Assembly (NCBI GenBank): GCA_003222935.1
Contig: QHXL01000090.1
Location: 1-6,803 of the forward strand
Reading direction: 5' to 3'
Source: Acidobacteriota bacterium
Lineage (GTDB): Bacteria > Acidobacteriota > Blastocatellia > Pyrinomonadales > Pyrinomonadaceae
DNA length: 6,803 nucleotides
The notes beneath the pieces were generated by a model. It searched no databases. It was not told the DNA's origin and saw only the letters and a list, made by a program, of their open reading frames with translations. The first letter of the stretch is position 1, and the number at the start of each line of letters is the position of its first letter. A program made the translations under genes and the position numbers. This document shows positions 1 through 6,603 of this stretch, one piece after another.

Positions 1-77
1 GGAGCGATCACGTCTTTAACGGTCTTATGAACCGCGTCTCGCAGTTGTTCCTTTGTCGGTTTCCAGGGAGTTGTCAC
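1..77 (-). CDS. mug: Probable G/U mismatch-specific DNA glycosylase (Mug/TDG family), N-terminal fragment
   Basis: A minus-strand frame opens with GTG at 75-77 and runs off the left edge after 25 complete codons. The visible protein begins (M)TTPWKPTKEQLRDA and continues VHKTVKDVIAP (the last residue from a partial codon). The pattern of a short basic and hydrophilic lead, then 'TVxDVIAP', matches from memory the start of bacterial Mug/TDG uracil-DNA glycosylases. In those proteins it immediately precedes the GINPG active-site motif, which here would lie outside the window. Such enzymes remove uracil or thymine mispaired with guanine during base-excision repair in the cytoplasm. The GTG lies 9 nt after the TAA at 87-89 that ends the readable VWA frame, in the same frame, so co-transcription with the VWA gene is likely. 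No strong ribosome binding site is visible. The identification rests on about 25 residues; the start and family are probable, not proven. Confidence 0.55.
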   Translation of the reverse strand, partial: MTTPWKPTKEQLRDAVHKTVKDVIA

Positions 78-86
78 GTCGGCGTG

Positions 87-317
87 TTAGTAGATCTCGA
101 ATTGAGTTTGTCTTGACGTGCTTTGTTTTGAAACGCGATCGATAAGTGTGACCTGGAGCATGTAACGACCCGGCAGCAAGTCGGAAAGCGGAACTTCGGC
201 CGCGTACGGAATGCGAAGTAGATCGGTAAGTCCCTCGGTAGCCAGTTTTCTCAACGCCGTCGTGATAACGGGTTGGTCGTCACGTATTACCTGGACCTGT
301 ACCGCAACGTCCGGCTT
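87..317 (-). pseudogene. In-frame C-terminal continuation of the VWA-type protein beyond the amber codon
   Basis: Reading on past TAG (318-320) in the same frame gives 76 sense codons and then TAA at 87-89, with no other stop or shift. The segment starts KPDVAVQVQVIRDDQP, contains LRKLATEGLTDLLRIPYAAE and LSDLLPGRYMLQVTLIDR, and ends QTQFEIY. These are the last beta strands one expects in full-length members of this family: an 'LPGRYxLQVTxxD' strand pair followed by a short terminal strand. The full frame, 87-2270, would be 726 sense codons plus the amber. The tail has no start codon of its own with a ribosome binding site; the only ATG is inside RYMLQ. It is therefore most likely an untranslated remnant of a recent nonsense mutation, unless the amber is read through or is a sequencing error. 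Confidence 0.8.
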
Positions 318-2270
318 CTAGTCCGTCTGAGAAGGAGTAGCGTTATAAGCAAATATTAGAAACCGCATGTTCGATTCACGTCGAAAGCGGTGATTCGGAC
401 TTAAGTAGACAGGACCCAGGACATTCTGGTTTGACACGTTCTGAAGTGCAGCCGGAGTGCGTTCACCCACCAGCAGGCTGCTCATGGTCAGCTGACTTTT
501 GGTGAGATCAGGAATTTCGATCCACCCATGTACACTGCCGCTGCGTCCACTCTTGTCGTCTCGCGCAGCAACACGAACCTGGTAGAGACCTGGAGCCAGA
601 ATTGCCGGGTAGGTGTAAGTAATGTCGCCGCGATAGTTTTTTCCCTCTTCTTCCGAAGGCGCGGTGCTGACTAGCCGTTCAACGAAATCGGCTTTCGGGA
701 CTCCTTTATCGTCGAAATAGACGCCCGCGACATCAACGACGGCTTGCGTTTTATCATTGCGTGGTCCAAAGACAATAAACTCGCCTGGTATTTGAACAGA
801 GGTCAATAAGATCGCGCCTTTACCACTCATATCGTAATAATTAATTCCAAGAGACAGTGGAAGTTCCGTCTGGGGATAGGCGGTATTGAGCGTTTCGCGA
901 AGTTTCGTTGCAATTAATTTAGCTTCATCCGCGGGTGTTGCCGCGGGCTTCACTGCGGTCTTAGGCGTTTCCGGCGCGCTATCAAAATATCCCTTGCGCA
1001 TCCGCACGCTCAGTCCGGGTCGACCTACAATGTTTACCTGGATGTTTCTAAAGCGGCCGCCCTTTTGATTATCGGTATCAGGCTTCCAGGCGAGTAAGTA
1101 ATAGACCGATGTCTCCTTGATAGCGGGAGTCAGGCCCTGGGCCAGGTCATTTGTGTTTGTGATGAACCTACCGCCCGTATCAGCCGCCAGTCCATGTAGG
1201 CCGTCCTGGCTTGACGCACGTTCGCCCGCCATGCCGCGCGCGAAAACTCCGCTTGGGTCGAAAGTTTGACCCCGGAACTCGCCATCGGGTGCTTCGAGTC
1301 CACGCGAATCCATCGAGTAGATAATCACGCCACTGCGTGCAGCAGCTGAAGTGATATCGCGCATCTTTCCCATTGCGTCAGATCGTTTGTTCTGCACGTG
1401 GAAACCATCGGAAAGAAAAAAGACAACCTTTCGACCCGGCAGATCCTTTACACCGCGAATGAGTCGTTCAAGACCTATAAGTGTGTTCATCGTGATCGCG
1501 CCCGACTGTTGCAACAAAGTACTGGCCCGCTGATGAACAATGGCGCCGGCCTGGTCTCGACTCATCCCAGGGTTTTGTCTGATCGTTTCGGCTACATAAA
1601 ACTCATAAAGCTCCGATTCCGATCGATCGATGATTAAAGCCGCGTAGACGCCCATCGGCGGTTGATCGTTGTCTTCAAATGAGTAAGAGCGAAAGTTCAG
1701 CCTGCTTAAGGCGGCCTTTAGCACTGTTCGTTCAGTAGTGAGTTGTTGAAGAAATCCGATCTGACCCGTGCTGGAAGCGATCGCAACTTGATCGTTCTGG
1801 CCCATGTATTTCTCAATGAAAGTGTTTATGACTTTCTTAGTTGCATGAAGGCCCCCTAGATCCATGTGAAAGTCGTCAATATAGAAGAAAACAGTTCGAC
1901 CGCGATCGAGCGGCACCGTTTTTGTCGGACCTGTAGTGGGACCTACGAACGTAGAACCTCGAGCGGCAGCCAACTGTGCTTCTTCATTGCTGCCGGCCGT
2001 GATCAACTCAAAAGAGTGAATTGGTTTTACTTTTCCGTCGACGCGCAACTCAAAGTTATCGCGAGTAAGTCCATTAACAAATTTCCCTTGTTTGTCGAAA
2101 ACCATGACGTCGGTTTGCACGAGTTCGGTGAAAACTCGTATTACGTCATCGGGTCGTTTGGGTGGAGGGGGTTGAGGGGTCTCCTGCGCAAAAACGGAGA
2201 GAGTCGAGACAAAGACACAGGTCATCGCAAACAAGTATGTATGCCAGGAGAACGACGAACGTGCGATCAT
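318..2270 (-). CDS. Secreted VWA-type protein (VWFA-related acidobacterial family), ended early by an amber codon
   Basis: This frame encodes 650 residues. A signal peptide covers about 1-28: a basic start, a hydrophobic stretch and a cleavage site at SVFA|QE. A proline-rich linker (33-40) follows, then a beta-rich leader with FTELVQTDVMVFDKQG and LTRDNFELRVDG (about 47-78) typical of this family. The von Willebrand A-like domain spans about 125-395, with RTVFFYIDDFHMD (125-137), LPGRKVVFFLSDGFH (277-291) and SGVIIYSMDSRGLEA. The segment RMRKGYFD (423-430) closes the VWA part. A second beta-rich domain (about 445-650) runs into FLIFAYNATPSQTD. The metal site is atypical: DDFHMD stands where DxSxS is expected, so metal-dependent adhesion is doubtful. 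The biochemical role of the family is unknown to me; the protein is presumably exported. The stop is TAG at 318-320, but the frame continues for 76 more family-like codons, so the product is probably truncated. Only a weak ribosome binding site precedes the ATG at 2268-2270. Confidence 0.85.
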   Translation of the reverse strand: MIARSSFSWHTYLFAMTCVFVSTLSVFAQETPQPPPPKRPDDVIRVFTELVQTDVMVFDKQGKFVNGLTRDNFELRVDGKVKPIHSFELITAGSNEEAQLAAARGSTFVGPTTGPTKTVPLDRGRTVFFYIDDFHMDLGGLHATKKVINTFIEKYMGQNDQVAIASSTGQIGFLQQLTTERTVLKAALSRLNFRSYSFEDNDQPPMGVYAALIIDRSESELYEFYVAETIRQNPGMSRDQAGAIVHQRASTLLQQSGAITMNTLIGLERLIRGVKDLPGRKVVFFLSDGFHVQNKRSDAMGKMRDITSAAARSGVIIYSMDSRGLEAPDGEFRGQTFDPSGVFARGMAGERASSQDGLHGLAADTGGRFITNTNDLAQGLTPAIKETSVYYLLAWKPDTDNQKGGRFRNIQVNIVGRPGLSVRMRKGYFDSAPETPKTAVKPAATPADEAKLIATKLRETLNTAYPQTELPLSLGINYYDMSGKGAILLTSVQIPGEFIVFGPRNDKTQAVVDVAGVYFDDKGVPKADFVERLVSTAPSEEEGKNYRGDITYTYPAILAPGLYQVRVAARDDKSGRSGSVHGWIEIPDLTKSQLTMSSLLVGERTPAALQNVSNQNVLGPVYLSPNHRFRRESNMRFLIFAYNATPSQTD

Positions 2271-2309
2271 AGGAACTCAGAAAGCTGATTCAGGGAAATC
2301 ACGGGCGGC

Positions 2310-2322
2310 GGCTTTCAAAGCC
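2310..2322. repeat. 13-bp perfect palindrome GGCTTT-C-AAAGCC
   Basis: Six-base arms flank a single central base in the divergent intergenic region, about 40 bp upstream of the VWA start. The one-base centre is too tight for an RNA hairpin, so if it is functional it would be a dimer-type operator. A match of this size can occur by chance, so function is uncertain. Confidence 0.3.
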
Positions 2323-2357
2323 AGGACTTCCAATCTGGGGTGACGTTTAATAACTAT

Positions 2358-2379
2358 GTATCAAGTGGGTATCTTGTGG
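2358..2379. repeat. Tandem 11-bp direct repeat (GTATCaaGTGG / GTATCttGTGG)
   Basis: Two abutting 11-bp units agree at 9 of 11 positions, with the two differences together in the middle. The spacing equals about one helical turn, which would place both copies on the same DNA face. They lie 60-80 bp upstream of the ABC ATPase start and about 90-110 bp from the VWA start. A direct-repeat regulator site is possible, but no regulator is known from this window. Confidence 0.3.
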
Positions 2380-2424
2380 CAATCAAAAACCTCTTTGACC
2401 AAACCTTCGTATAGGTAGTCTCTG

Positions 2425-2431
2425 AAGGAAG
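2425..2431 (+). promoter_or_regulatory. Ribosome binding site AAGGAAG of the ABC ATPase
   Basis: The purine-rich AAGGAAG sits 9 nt before ATG 2441-2443 and matches the Shine-Dalgarno consensus AAGGAGG at six of seven positions. It is the clearest ribosome binding site in the window and supports the chosen start. Confidence 0.65.
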
Positions 2432-2440
2432 TACGAATAA

Positions 2441-3355
2441 ATGGATAACAACAATATTTCAGTAAAAGTCGATCGTGTTAGTAAGACCTTTGGCGAGTTT
2501 ACCGCGGTGCGTGAGTTGAGCCTGTCGGTTAGAGCGGGCCGAATTTTTGGCTTACTTGGTCCAAACGGAGCCGGCAAGACAACTTCAATCCGCATGATCG
2601 TCAATATCACTGCTCCCGATACAGGAACCATCGAAGTCTTTGGGCAAAAGATTGATAGTCAGCTGCAGGATCGGATTGGCTACTTGCCCGAAGAACGTGG
2701 TCTTTACAAACGCATGAAAGTGGGCGACCAACTAAAGTTCTTTGGTGAGTTGAAAAACGTCAGTGGCAAAGACGCTGAAGGTAGAATCGATCACTGGCTT
2801 TCACGACTTAAGATCCCGGAGTGGAAAAATAAGAAAGCGATGGAACTGTCGAAAGGGATGCAGCAGAAGGTCCAATTTATCGCCGCGATTTTACACGAGC
2901 CCGATCTGCTGATTCTTGACGAACCTTTCTCGGGTTTGGATCCGGTGAACGTCGAGTTGCTTGAGAAAGTGGTTCTCGAACTCAAATTGAGTGGTAAGAC
3001 GATCATCTTTTCAACCCACCAGATGGAAGTTGCCGAACGAATCTGCGACGACATCTGTTTGATCAATCGTTCGCAAAAAGTGTTCGAAGGTAGTTTGAGG
3101 GAAATTAAGAGTAGTTTTGGCCGTAATTCAGTTGCGTTGAGATTCGAAGGAGGGAATGGCGTCCTTGCGGATACTTCCCTGGTTTCCAAGGTCGATCGTC
3201 ATTCTGATGAGACTGAAGTTCTGCTTGCCCCGAACGCGAGTGCCCAGGTGCTTTTGCGGCGACTGGTTGATTCAGGCGCCACGATCGAAAAGTTTGAAAT
3301 GATCGAGCCGAGTTTGAACGACATCTTCATAGCGAAAGTGACTGAGAACTCATGA
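2441..3355 (+). CDS. ABC transporter ATP-binding protein, NatA/YhaQ-like, with DUF4162-type C-terminus
   Basis: This 304-residue cytoplasmic ATPase would power the permease encoded next to it. It has all motifs of an ABC nucleotide-binding domain in order: Walker A GPNGAGKTT (40-48), a Q-loop region GYLPEERGLYKRM (80-92) with glutamate in place of the usual glutamine, signature LSKGMQQKV (136-144), Walker B LLILDEP (156-162), D-loop SGLDP and H-loop STH (191-193). The 'PEERGLY' and 'LSKGMQQKVQF' variants are characteristic of the NatA/YhaQ branch of ABC-2 exporters. Residues from about 220 to 304, ending IEPSLNDIFIAKVTENS, fit the DUF4162 tail of that branch. The start follows a good ribosome binding site. 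The stop TGA overlaps the ATG of the permease, indicating translational coupling. The substrate cannot be told from sequence: family members have been linked to sodium efflux, but that should not be assumed here. Confidence 0.93.
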   Translation: MDNNNISVKVDRVSKTFGEFTAVRELSLSVRAGRIFGLLGPNGAGKTTSIRMIVNITAPDTGTIEVFGQKIDSQLQDRIGYLPEERGLYKRMKVGDQLKFFGELKNVSGKDAEGRIDHWLSRLKIPEWKNKKAMELSKGMQQKVQFIAAILHEPDLLILDEPFSGLDPVNVELLEKVVLELKLSGKTIIFSTHQMEVAERICDDICLINRSQKVFEGSLREIKSSFGRNSVALRFEGGNGVLADTSLVSKVDRHSDETEVLLAPNASAQVLLRRLVDSGATIEKFEMIEPSLNDIFIAKVTENS

Positions 3356-4725
3356 TTAAGTTTCTTGCCATCGTTAAGCGAGAGTATGTGCAGCGTGTTA
3401 AGGCTCGGATGTTTATCGTGATGACCGTTCTCGGTCCCGTAATGCTGGTCGTGTTCACAATCGTTCCTGGGTTGCTCTTTAGTTTGAAGACTGGTGGCGA
3501 TACGCGTCTCGCGATCGTCGATCAGACGGCAGGCGGCGCTTTATTTGAACCGATTCGCAATTCGATCCTCCAGCGCCAGGTGTACGACGATAAGAACCTT
3601 GGTGAAAGAATCGAGAGTCAGGTGAACTCGAATACGACGCGTCGAATCGAGAACGCAAGTCAGGCTTTTTCCGCCGGCTTTTCAATTGAACGTGTCGATC
3701 CCACGGGCAAATCAATTGATTCGGTGAAACAGGGACTTAACGCGCGCATAGGTAGAGACGAACTGGACGGATATCTTCTTATCCCGCCAGACATATTGAC
3801 TAACAACGATAGCAAGCCGGCGTATTACGGTCGCAACGGCGGAGACATGGTAACAACCGGACAGATTCAGCGGCGTCTCGACAATGCCATTCGTCGTCAA
3901 CGTCTGCTCGCAAGTGGAGTAAAAGAGTCGGAGATTGAAACACTATCAAAGCAAGTGAATTTGCAAACCTTCCCCATTAACGAAAAAGGCGAGGAAGGTG
4001 CGCAGGACTCCGGCCTCGCACGTTTCATGGTGGTCTTTATGATCGCGTTTCTTATCTATCTGACGGTCTTACTGTACGGGCAGGTTGTGCTCGGCGCCGT
4101 TGTCGAGGAGAAGGAAACGCGGATAGCTGAAATTCTCTTTTCGTCCGTTCATTCTTTCAAACTAATGTTTGGAAAACTAATCGGCGTATCACTGGTGGCG
4201 TTAACGCAACTCGCTATCTGGGGCGTCGTGTTTATGGCGATTTCAGTGTGGGGAATTGCCGCACTGTCGTCACGTGGAGTTCAAGGCATCACGGTTCCCT
4301 CGTTGCCACCGATGTTTTTTCTTTACTTTACACTTTTCTTTCTACTCGGCTACTTCCTGTATTCAACAATCTACTTGTTAATTGGTTCGATGGTAACGAC
4401 GACACAGGAAGGCGGACAGATGGCCATGCCTGTTGTGTTCTTGCTGATGGCAGGTTTGTACATGGCGTTCACCGTGATTCGTAGTCCCAATTCTCACTTC
4501 GCTTTCTGGGTGTCGATGATTCCGTTCTTCTCGCCCATAACGATGATCGTAAGGATCGTGAGCCAGACTCCACCGATGTGGCAGATTCTCTTGTCACTCG
4601 GTATCGGAGCGTTGACGGTTGTCCTGTTACTTTGGCTCGCGTCGCGAATCTATCGGATAGGAATGTTGATGTACGGGAAGAAGGCGACGATACCGGAAGT
4701 GATGAGGTGGGTACGGCAACAGTAA
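3352..4725 (+). CDS. ABC-2 type transporter permease, NatB/YhaP-like
   Basis: This 457-residue inner-membrane protein is the partner of the upstream ATPase. It has the usual layout of the group. A basic cytoplasmic start (FLAIVKREYVQRVKARMF) leads into one transmembrane segment (about 20-45). A large soluble, probably extracytoplasmic domain follows (about 46-220; TRLAIVDQTAG near its start). The C-terminal half has about six hydrophobic segments (near 222-250, 272-300, 320-346, 356-376, 385-402 and 410-432). The conserved cytoplasmic loop VVEEKETRIAEILFSS (250-265) and the closing RIYRIGMLMYGKK (432-444) are family hallmarks. Length is normal for the family. It begins inside the ATPase stop (ATGA, 4-bp overlap) and has no strong ribosome binding site of its own, so translation is probably coupled. 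The gene ends in TAA with no obvious terminator behind it. The exported substrate is unknown. Confidence 0.9.
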   Translation: MIKFLAIVKREYVQRVKARMFIVMTVLGPVMLVVFTIVPGLLFSLKTGGDTRLAIVDQTAGGALFEPIRNSILQRQVYDDKNLGERIESQVNSNTTRRIENASQAFSAGFSIERVDPTGKSIDSVKQGLNARIGRDELDGYLLIPPDILTNNDSKPAYYGRNGGDMVTTGQIQRRLDNAIRRQRLLASGVKESEIETLSKQVNLQTFPINEKGEEGAQDSGLARFMVVFMIAFLIYLTVLLYGQVVLGAVVEEKETRIAEILFSSVHSFKLMFGKLIGVSLVALTQLAIWGVVFMAISVWGIAALSSRGVQGITVPSLPPMFFLYFTLFFLLGYFLYSTIYLLIGSMVTTTQEGGQMAMPVVFLLMAGLYMAFTVIRSPNSHFAFWVSMIPFFSPITMIVRIVSQTPPMWQILLSLGIGALTVVLLLWLASRIYRIGMLMYGKKATIPEVMRWVRQQ

Positions 4726-4765
4726 TATCCGATATGCTCCCGTCTTGTCGTGACTTAGAAAAACT

Positions 4766-4865
4766 AGCCGCAGATTTGCGCAGGTTTACTCAGATCAGAA
4801 AACTGATAACAAGCGTCCTGCCTTGTTACTTTCAGATCTGCGGCTATCAGCGAAGATCTGCGGCT
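4766..4865. repeat. 100-bp palindromic intergenic element of 10-bp units
   Basis: The left arm is three 10-bp units (AGCCGCAGAT, TTGCGCAGGT, TTACTCAGAT; 4766-4795). The right arm is three units on the opposite strand (ATCTGCGGCT, ATCAGCGAAG, ATCTGCGGCT; 4836-4865). Aligned as an inverted repeat the arms agree at 22 of 30 positions, with the outer 10 perfect. The 40-bp centre contains a hairpin TAACAAG / CTTGTTA (4807-4813, 4822-4828) around an 8-nt loop, and an alternative small hairpin ATCAG-AAAA-CTGAT (4794-4807). The right arm also contains a 13-bp direct repeat (4834-4846 and 4854-4866). There is no T tract, so it is not a classical terminator. It resembles a dispersed REP- or MITE-like intergenic repeat. 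Its right end lies 17 bp before the CYTH start codon, where a folded transcript could affect translation. Copy number elsewhere is unknown. Confidence 0.7.
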
Positions 4866-4882
4866 AATTATGGACATTTCAA

Positions 4883-5485
4883 ATGCCTATCGAGATTGAG
4901 AAAAAGTACCGACTAACTGGCCGACAAAGATCCCAACTTCTACGCAAGTTAGAAGCTATTGGTGCAACTCACCAATCCGAAGAATTCGAAGTGAACACTT
5001 TGTATTCCGGGAAGGGAATTGACGCAGGTAGCGCAGCCTTACGTCTCAGACGTGTCGGCGATCGGGCGATACTAACTTATAAAAAAAGATTTCCTTCGAG
5101 GTCGGCTATAAAACGGCAGCACGAAGAGGAAACCGAAGTTGCTGACGCAGAAGCACTCGATTCTATTTTGCGAGCCCTGGGATACAAGGTCGCGCTTGTT
5201 TATGAGAAACGTCGGCTAACCTGGACCATTGATGAGACTGAAATAGTGATTGATGAATTGCCGTTTGGCCACTTTATGGAGATCGAAGGCCTGGAGGCTG
5301 ACATCGCAAAAGTCGAACATAAACTTGGTGCAGCCGGCTTCGAAGCGGAGTTCGAGACCTATCCCTCACTCACCCGCGTTCACGGGAAAGCAACGGGCGA
5401 TGTGGTTGAGGCCCGGTTTGCAAAGTCTTCTAGGTCTTCGGGGCGAAGTAACCGACGCGGGTCTGCGAACGAAAAGACGGGTTAG
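4883..5485 (+). CDS. CYTH-domain protein (class IV adenylate cyclase CyaB / triphosphatase-like)
   Basis: This protein has 200 residues; the CYTH fold occupies about 1-180. The diagnostic ExExK motif is at the very start (E4, E6, K8 in PIEIEKKY), which fixes the start codon at 4883. Other tunnel residues are in the expected order: RLRR (54-57), YKK (66-68), EEETEV (81-86), EKRR (108-111), and IVIDELPFGHFMEIEG (121-136) carrying D124, E133 and E135. CYTH enzymes bind a triphosphate and metal inside a beta tunnel. Known members are adenylate cyclases, thiamine triphosphatases and tripolyphosphatases; the sequence alone does not choose among these. No signal peptide or membrane segment is seen, so it is likely cytoplasmic. 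The last 18 residues form a Ser/Arg-rich tail, encoded where the gene overlaps the opposite VWA gene, and probably lie outside the fold. The ribosome binding site is weak, and a 100-bp palindrome ends 17 bp upstream. Confidence 0.87.
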   Translation: MPIEIEKKYRLTGRQRSQLLRKLEAIGATHQSEEFEVNTLYSGKGIDAGSAALRLRRVGDRAILTYKKRFPSRSAIKRQHEEETEVADAEALDSILRALGYKVALVYEKRRLTWTIDETEIVIDELPFGHFMEIEGLEADIAKVEHKLGAAGFEAEFETYPSLTRVHGKATGDVVEARFAKSSRSSGRSNRRGSANEKTG

Positions 5486-6599
5486 CCGTTTCAACTTTGA
5501 CTCGCCGAAATCCTCCATCCCTTGTCTTATTCAAAGGCGTGTAATAAATCGCGTATTGATGCCGGAGTTCGTCAGCCACCTCAGCATAGGTCGATTCGAG
5601 AGCGGCGAACGAAAGCGGCTTGAACAGCCGCCCGCCAGTCGCGGCTGTTAGCTGGGCCAGGTTGTTTTCACTTTGGTCCAGCACTCGAATACCCTCGCGC
5701 AGATCATCAATCCTCAACTGGTTGAAGCGGGCTGAACCACCGTTAGTCAGGGCATCAAGTTCATTTAATTTTTCCGCCCTGGATATCTGCGTATTACTTA
5801 CAACGTAAACTGTGACCTGTGCCTGGAGTAGAGCGTGTAAGGCTGTCTCCAGGGACGTTGTGCCACGTCCGCTGTCGATTCCGTCAGTCAAAATAATTAG
5901 TGCTCGTCGCGACTTAGCCGCAGCGGCAAACTGATCGCGCGAGGCCAAAAACAGAGCGTCGTTAAAACGGGTGAACATTCCCGGCTCGACCCGATTGAGC
6001 GCCCGATGAAGTTGAAAACGACTCTTGGTCCAGTCGAGCAGCAGCTCCACACGATCGTCAAACTTAATCAGGCTGAGTCGATCATCCGCTGCCAATCGAG
6101 CCGCAAACCCTTCCGCGGCTTTGCGAAAGTCGTCGAGTTTGCTTGCCACCGACGACGACGCGTCAACCATGAGTGCTACGTCTACTGGAACCTGCCGCAG
6201 CTCTAGATCGCTGAGTGGCTGGGCACTCCCATCCTCAAAAACTCGGAAATCGTTTCGTTTGAGATCGCTGACCAGTCGTCCACTTGAGTCTCTTACGGTA
6301 ACGGGAATCATAACTTCCGAAGTTTCCACGGAAATTACGTCGCCAACGTTGATCTCAGGTTCTTTTTCCGGAGGCGCCGGTTTTTTCACCAGCTGCGGGA
6401 CCGGTGGCGGTGGCCCAAGTGTTTGGAGCGATGTCGGCGATGTTGACGATGTTTGCCTGGGCTTTGGTTTTTGCCGGGTGTTTTTCTGAGCGTGACTAAC
6501 AGAGTTCGCTAAAAGAGAAATCGCCATTAGCGACAGAGTTAGACCGCAGACAATTCGCTTTACAAGTTTTGCTGCCTGAAATTGAGATAGTTGTCCCAT
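5430..6599 (-). CDS. Secreted VWA-domain protein with intact MIDAS (VWFA-related acidobacterial family)
   Basis: The protein has 389 residues. A signal peptide covers about 1-37: a basic stretch near KLVKR, a hydrophobic core GLTLSLMAISLLA, and a cleavage site at SHA|QK. It is followed by a Thr/Ser/Pro/Lys-rich low-complexity linker (about 38-82). A beta-rich segment EVMIPVTVRDSSGRLV and LKRNDFRVFEDG (95-124) leads into the VWA domain (about 138-350). The metal-ion-dependent adhesion site is complete: DASSS (D146, S148, S150), T210 in FTRFNDAL, and D239 in ILTDG. The end RRVKVETANP to GYFAPKT is the usual close of the short members of the family. The protein is probably exported and binds a divalent metal; its ligand and role are unknown. 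An AGGAA lies a few bases before the start. Its 3' end overlaps the convergent CYTH gene by 56 bp. The 3' end of another minus-strand gene lies 63 bp upstream, so the two may be co-transcribed. Confidence 0.88.
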   Translation of the reverse strand: MGQLSQFQAAKLVKRIVCGLTLSLMAISLLANSVSHAQKNTRQKPKPRQTSSTSPTSLQTLGPPPPVPQLVKKPAPPEKEPEINVGDVISVETSEVMIPVTVRDSSGRLVSDLKRNDFRVFEDGSAQPLSDLELRQVPVDVALMVDASSSVASKLDDFRKAAEGFAARLAADDRLSLIKFDDRVELLLDWTKSRFQLHRALNRVEPGMFTRFNDALFLASRDQFAAAAKSRRALIILTDGIDSGRGTTSLETALHALLQAQVTVYVVSNTQISRAEKLNELDALTNGGSARFNQLRIDDLREGIRVLDQSENNLAQLTAATGGRLFKPLSFAALESTYAEVADELRHQYAIYYTPLNKTRDGGFRRVKVETANPSFRSQTRVGYFAPKT

Positions 6600-6603
6600 G
6601 ATG

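Larger units (their letters stand above)
2271..2440. promoter_or_regulatory. Divergent intergenic region between the VWA gene and the ABC transporter operon
   Basis: This 170-bp gap separates the start of the minus-strand VWA gene from the start of the plus-strand ABC ATPase, so promoters for both directions should lie here. I found no sigma-70-like pair with good spacing. TTGACC at 2395-2400 is a fair -35, but TATAGG at 2410-2415 follows after only 9 bp. Two candidate protein-binding motifs are listed separately: a palindrome at 2310-2322 and a tandem 11-bp repeat at 2358-2379. No coding frame on either strand looks real here. Confidence 0.6.

Noticed and set aside
1866..2288. Plus-strand open frame of about 140 codons opposite the start of the first VWA gene
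   Set aside because: It lies wholly antisense to a well-supported signal-peptide and VWA region. Its protein shows no recognisable motif and no ribosome binding site.
2395..2415. TTGACC and TATAGG as a sigma-70 promoter for the ABC operon
   Set aside because: The gap between the boxes is 9 bp instead of about 17, so they cannot act together as a normal -35/-10 pair.
2383..2631. Minus-strand open frame of 82 codons overlapping the ABC ATPase start
   Set aside because: It is antisense to the Walker A region of a clear ATPase and has no family features.
4807..4832. Hairpin TAACAAG/CTTGTTA followed by CTTTC as a rho-independent terminator of the ABC operon
   Set aside because: The stem is AT-rich and only 7 bp, with no run of T after it. 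It is better explained as the centre of the larger palindromic element.
4578..4916. Plus-strand open frame across the permease end, the palindromic repeat and the CYTH start
   Set aside because: It translates the repeat as protein and runs out of frame through two well-supported genes; composition is not protein-like.
6025..6489. Plus-strand open frame of about 154 codons, very Ser-rich
   Set aside because: It is the antisense shadow of the second VWA gene. The serine richness comes from reading the complementary strand of its low-complexity linker and coding region.
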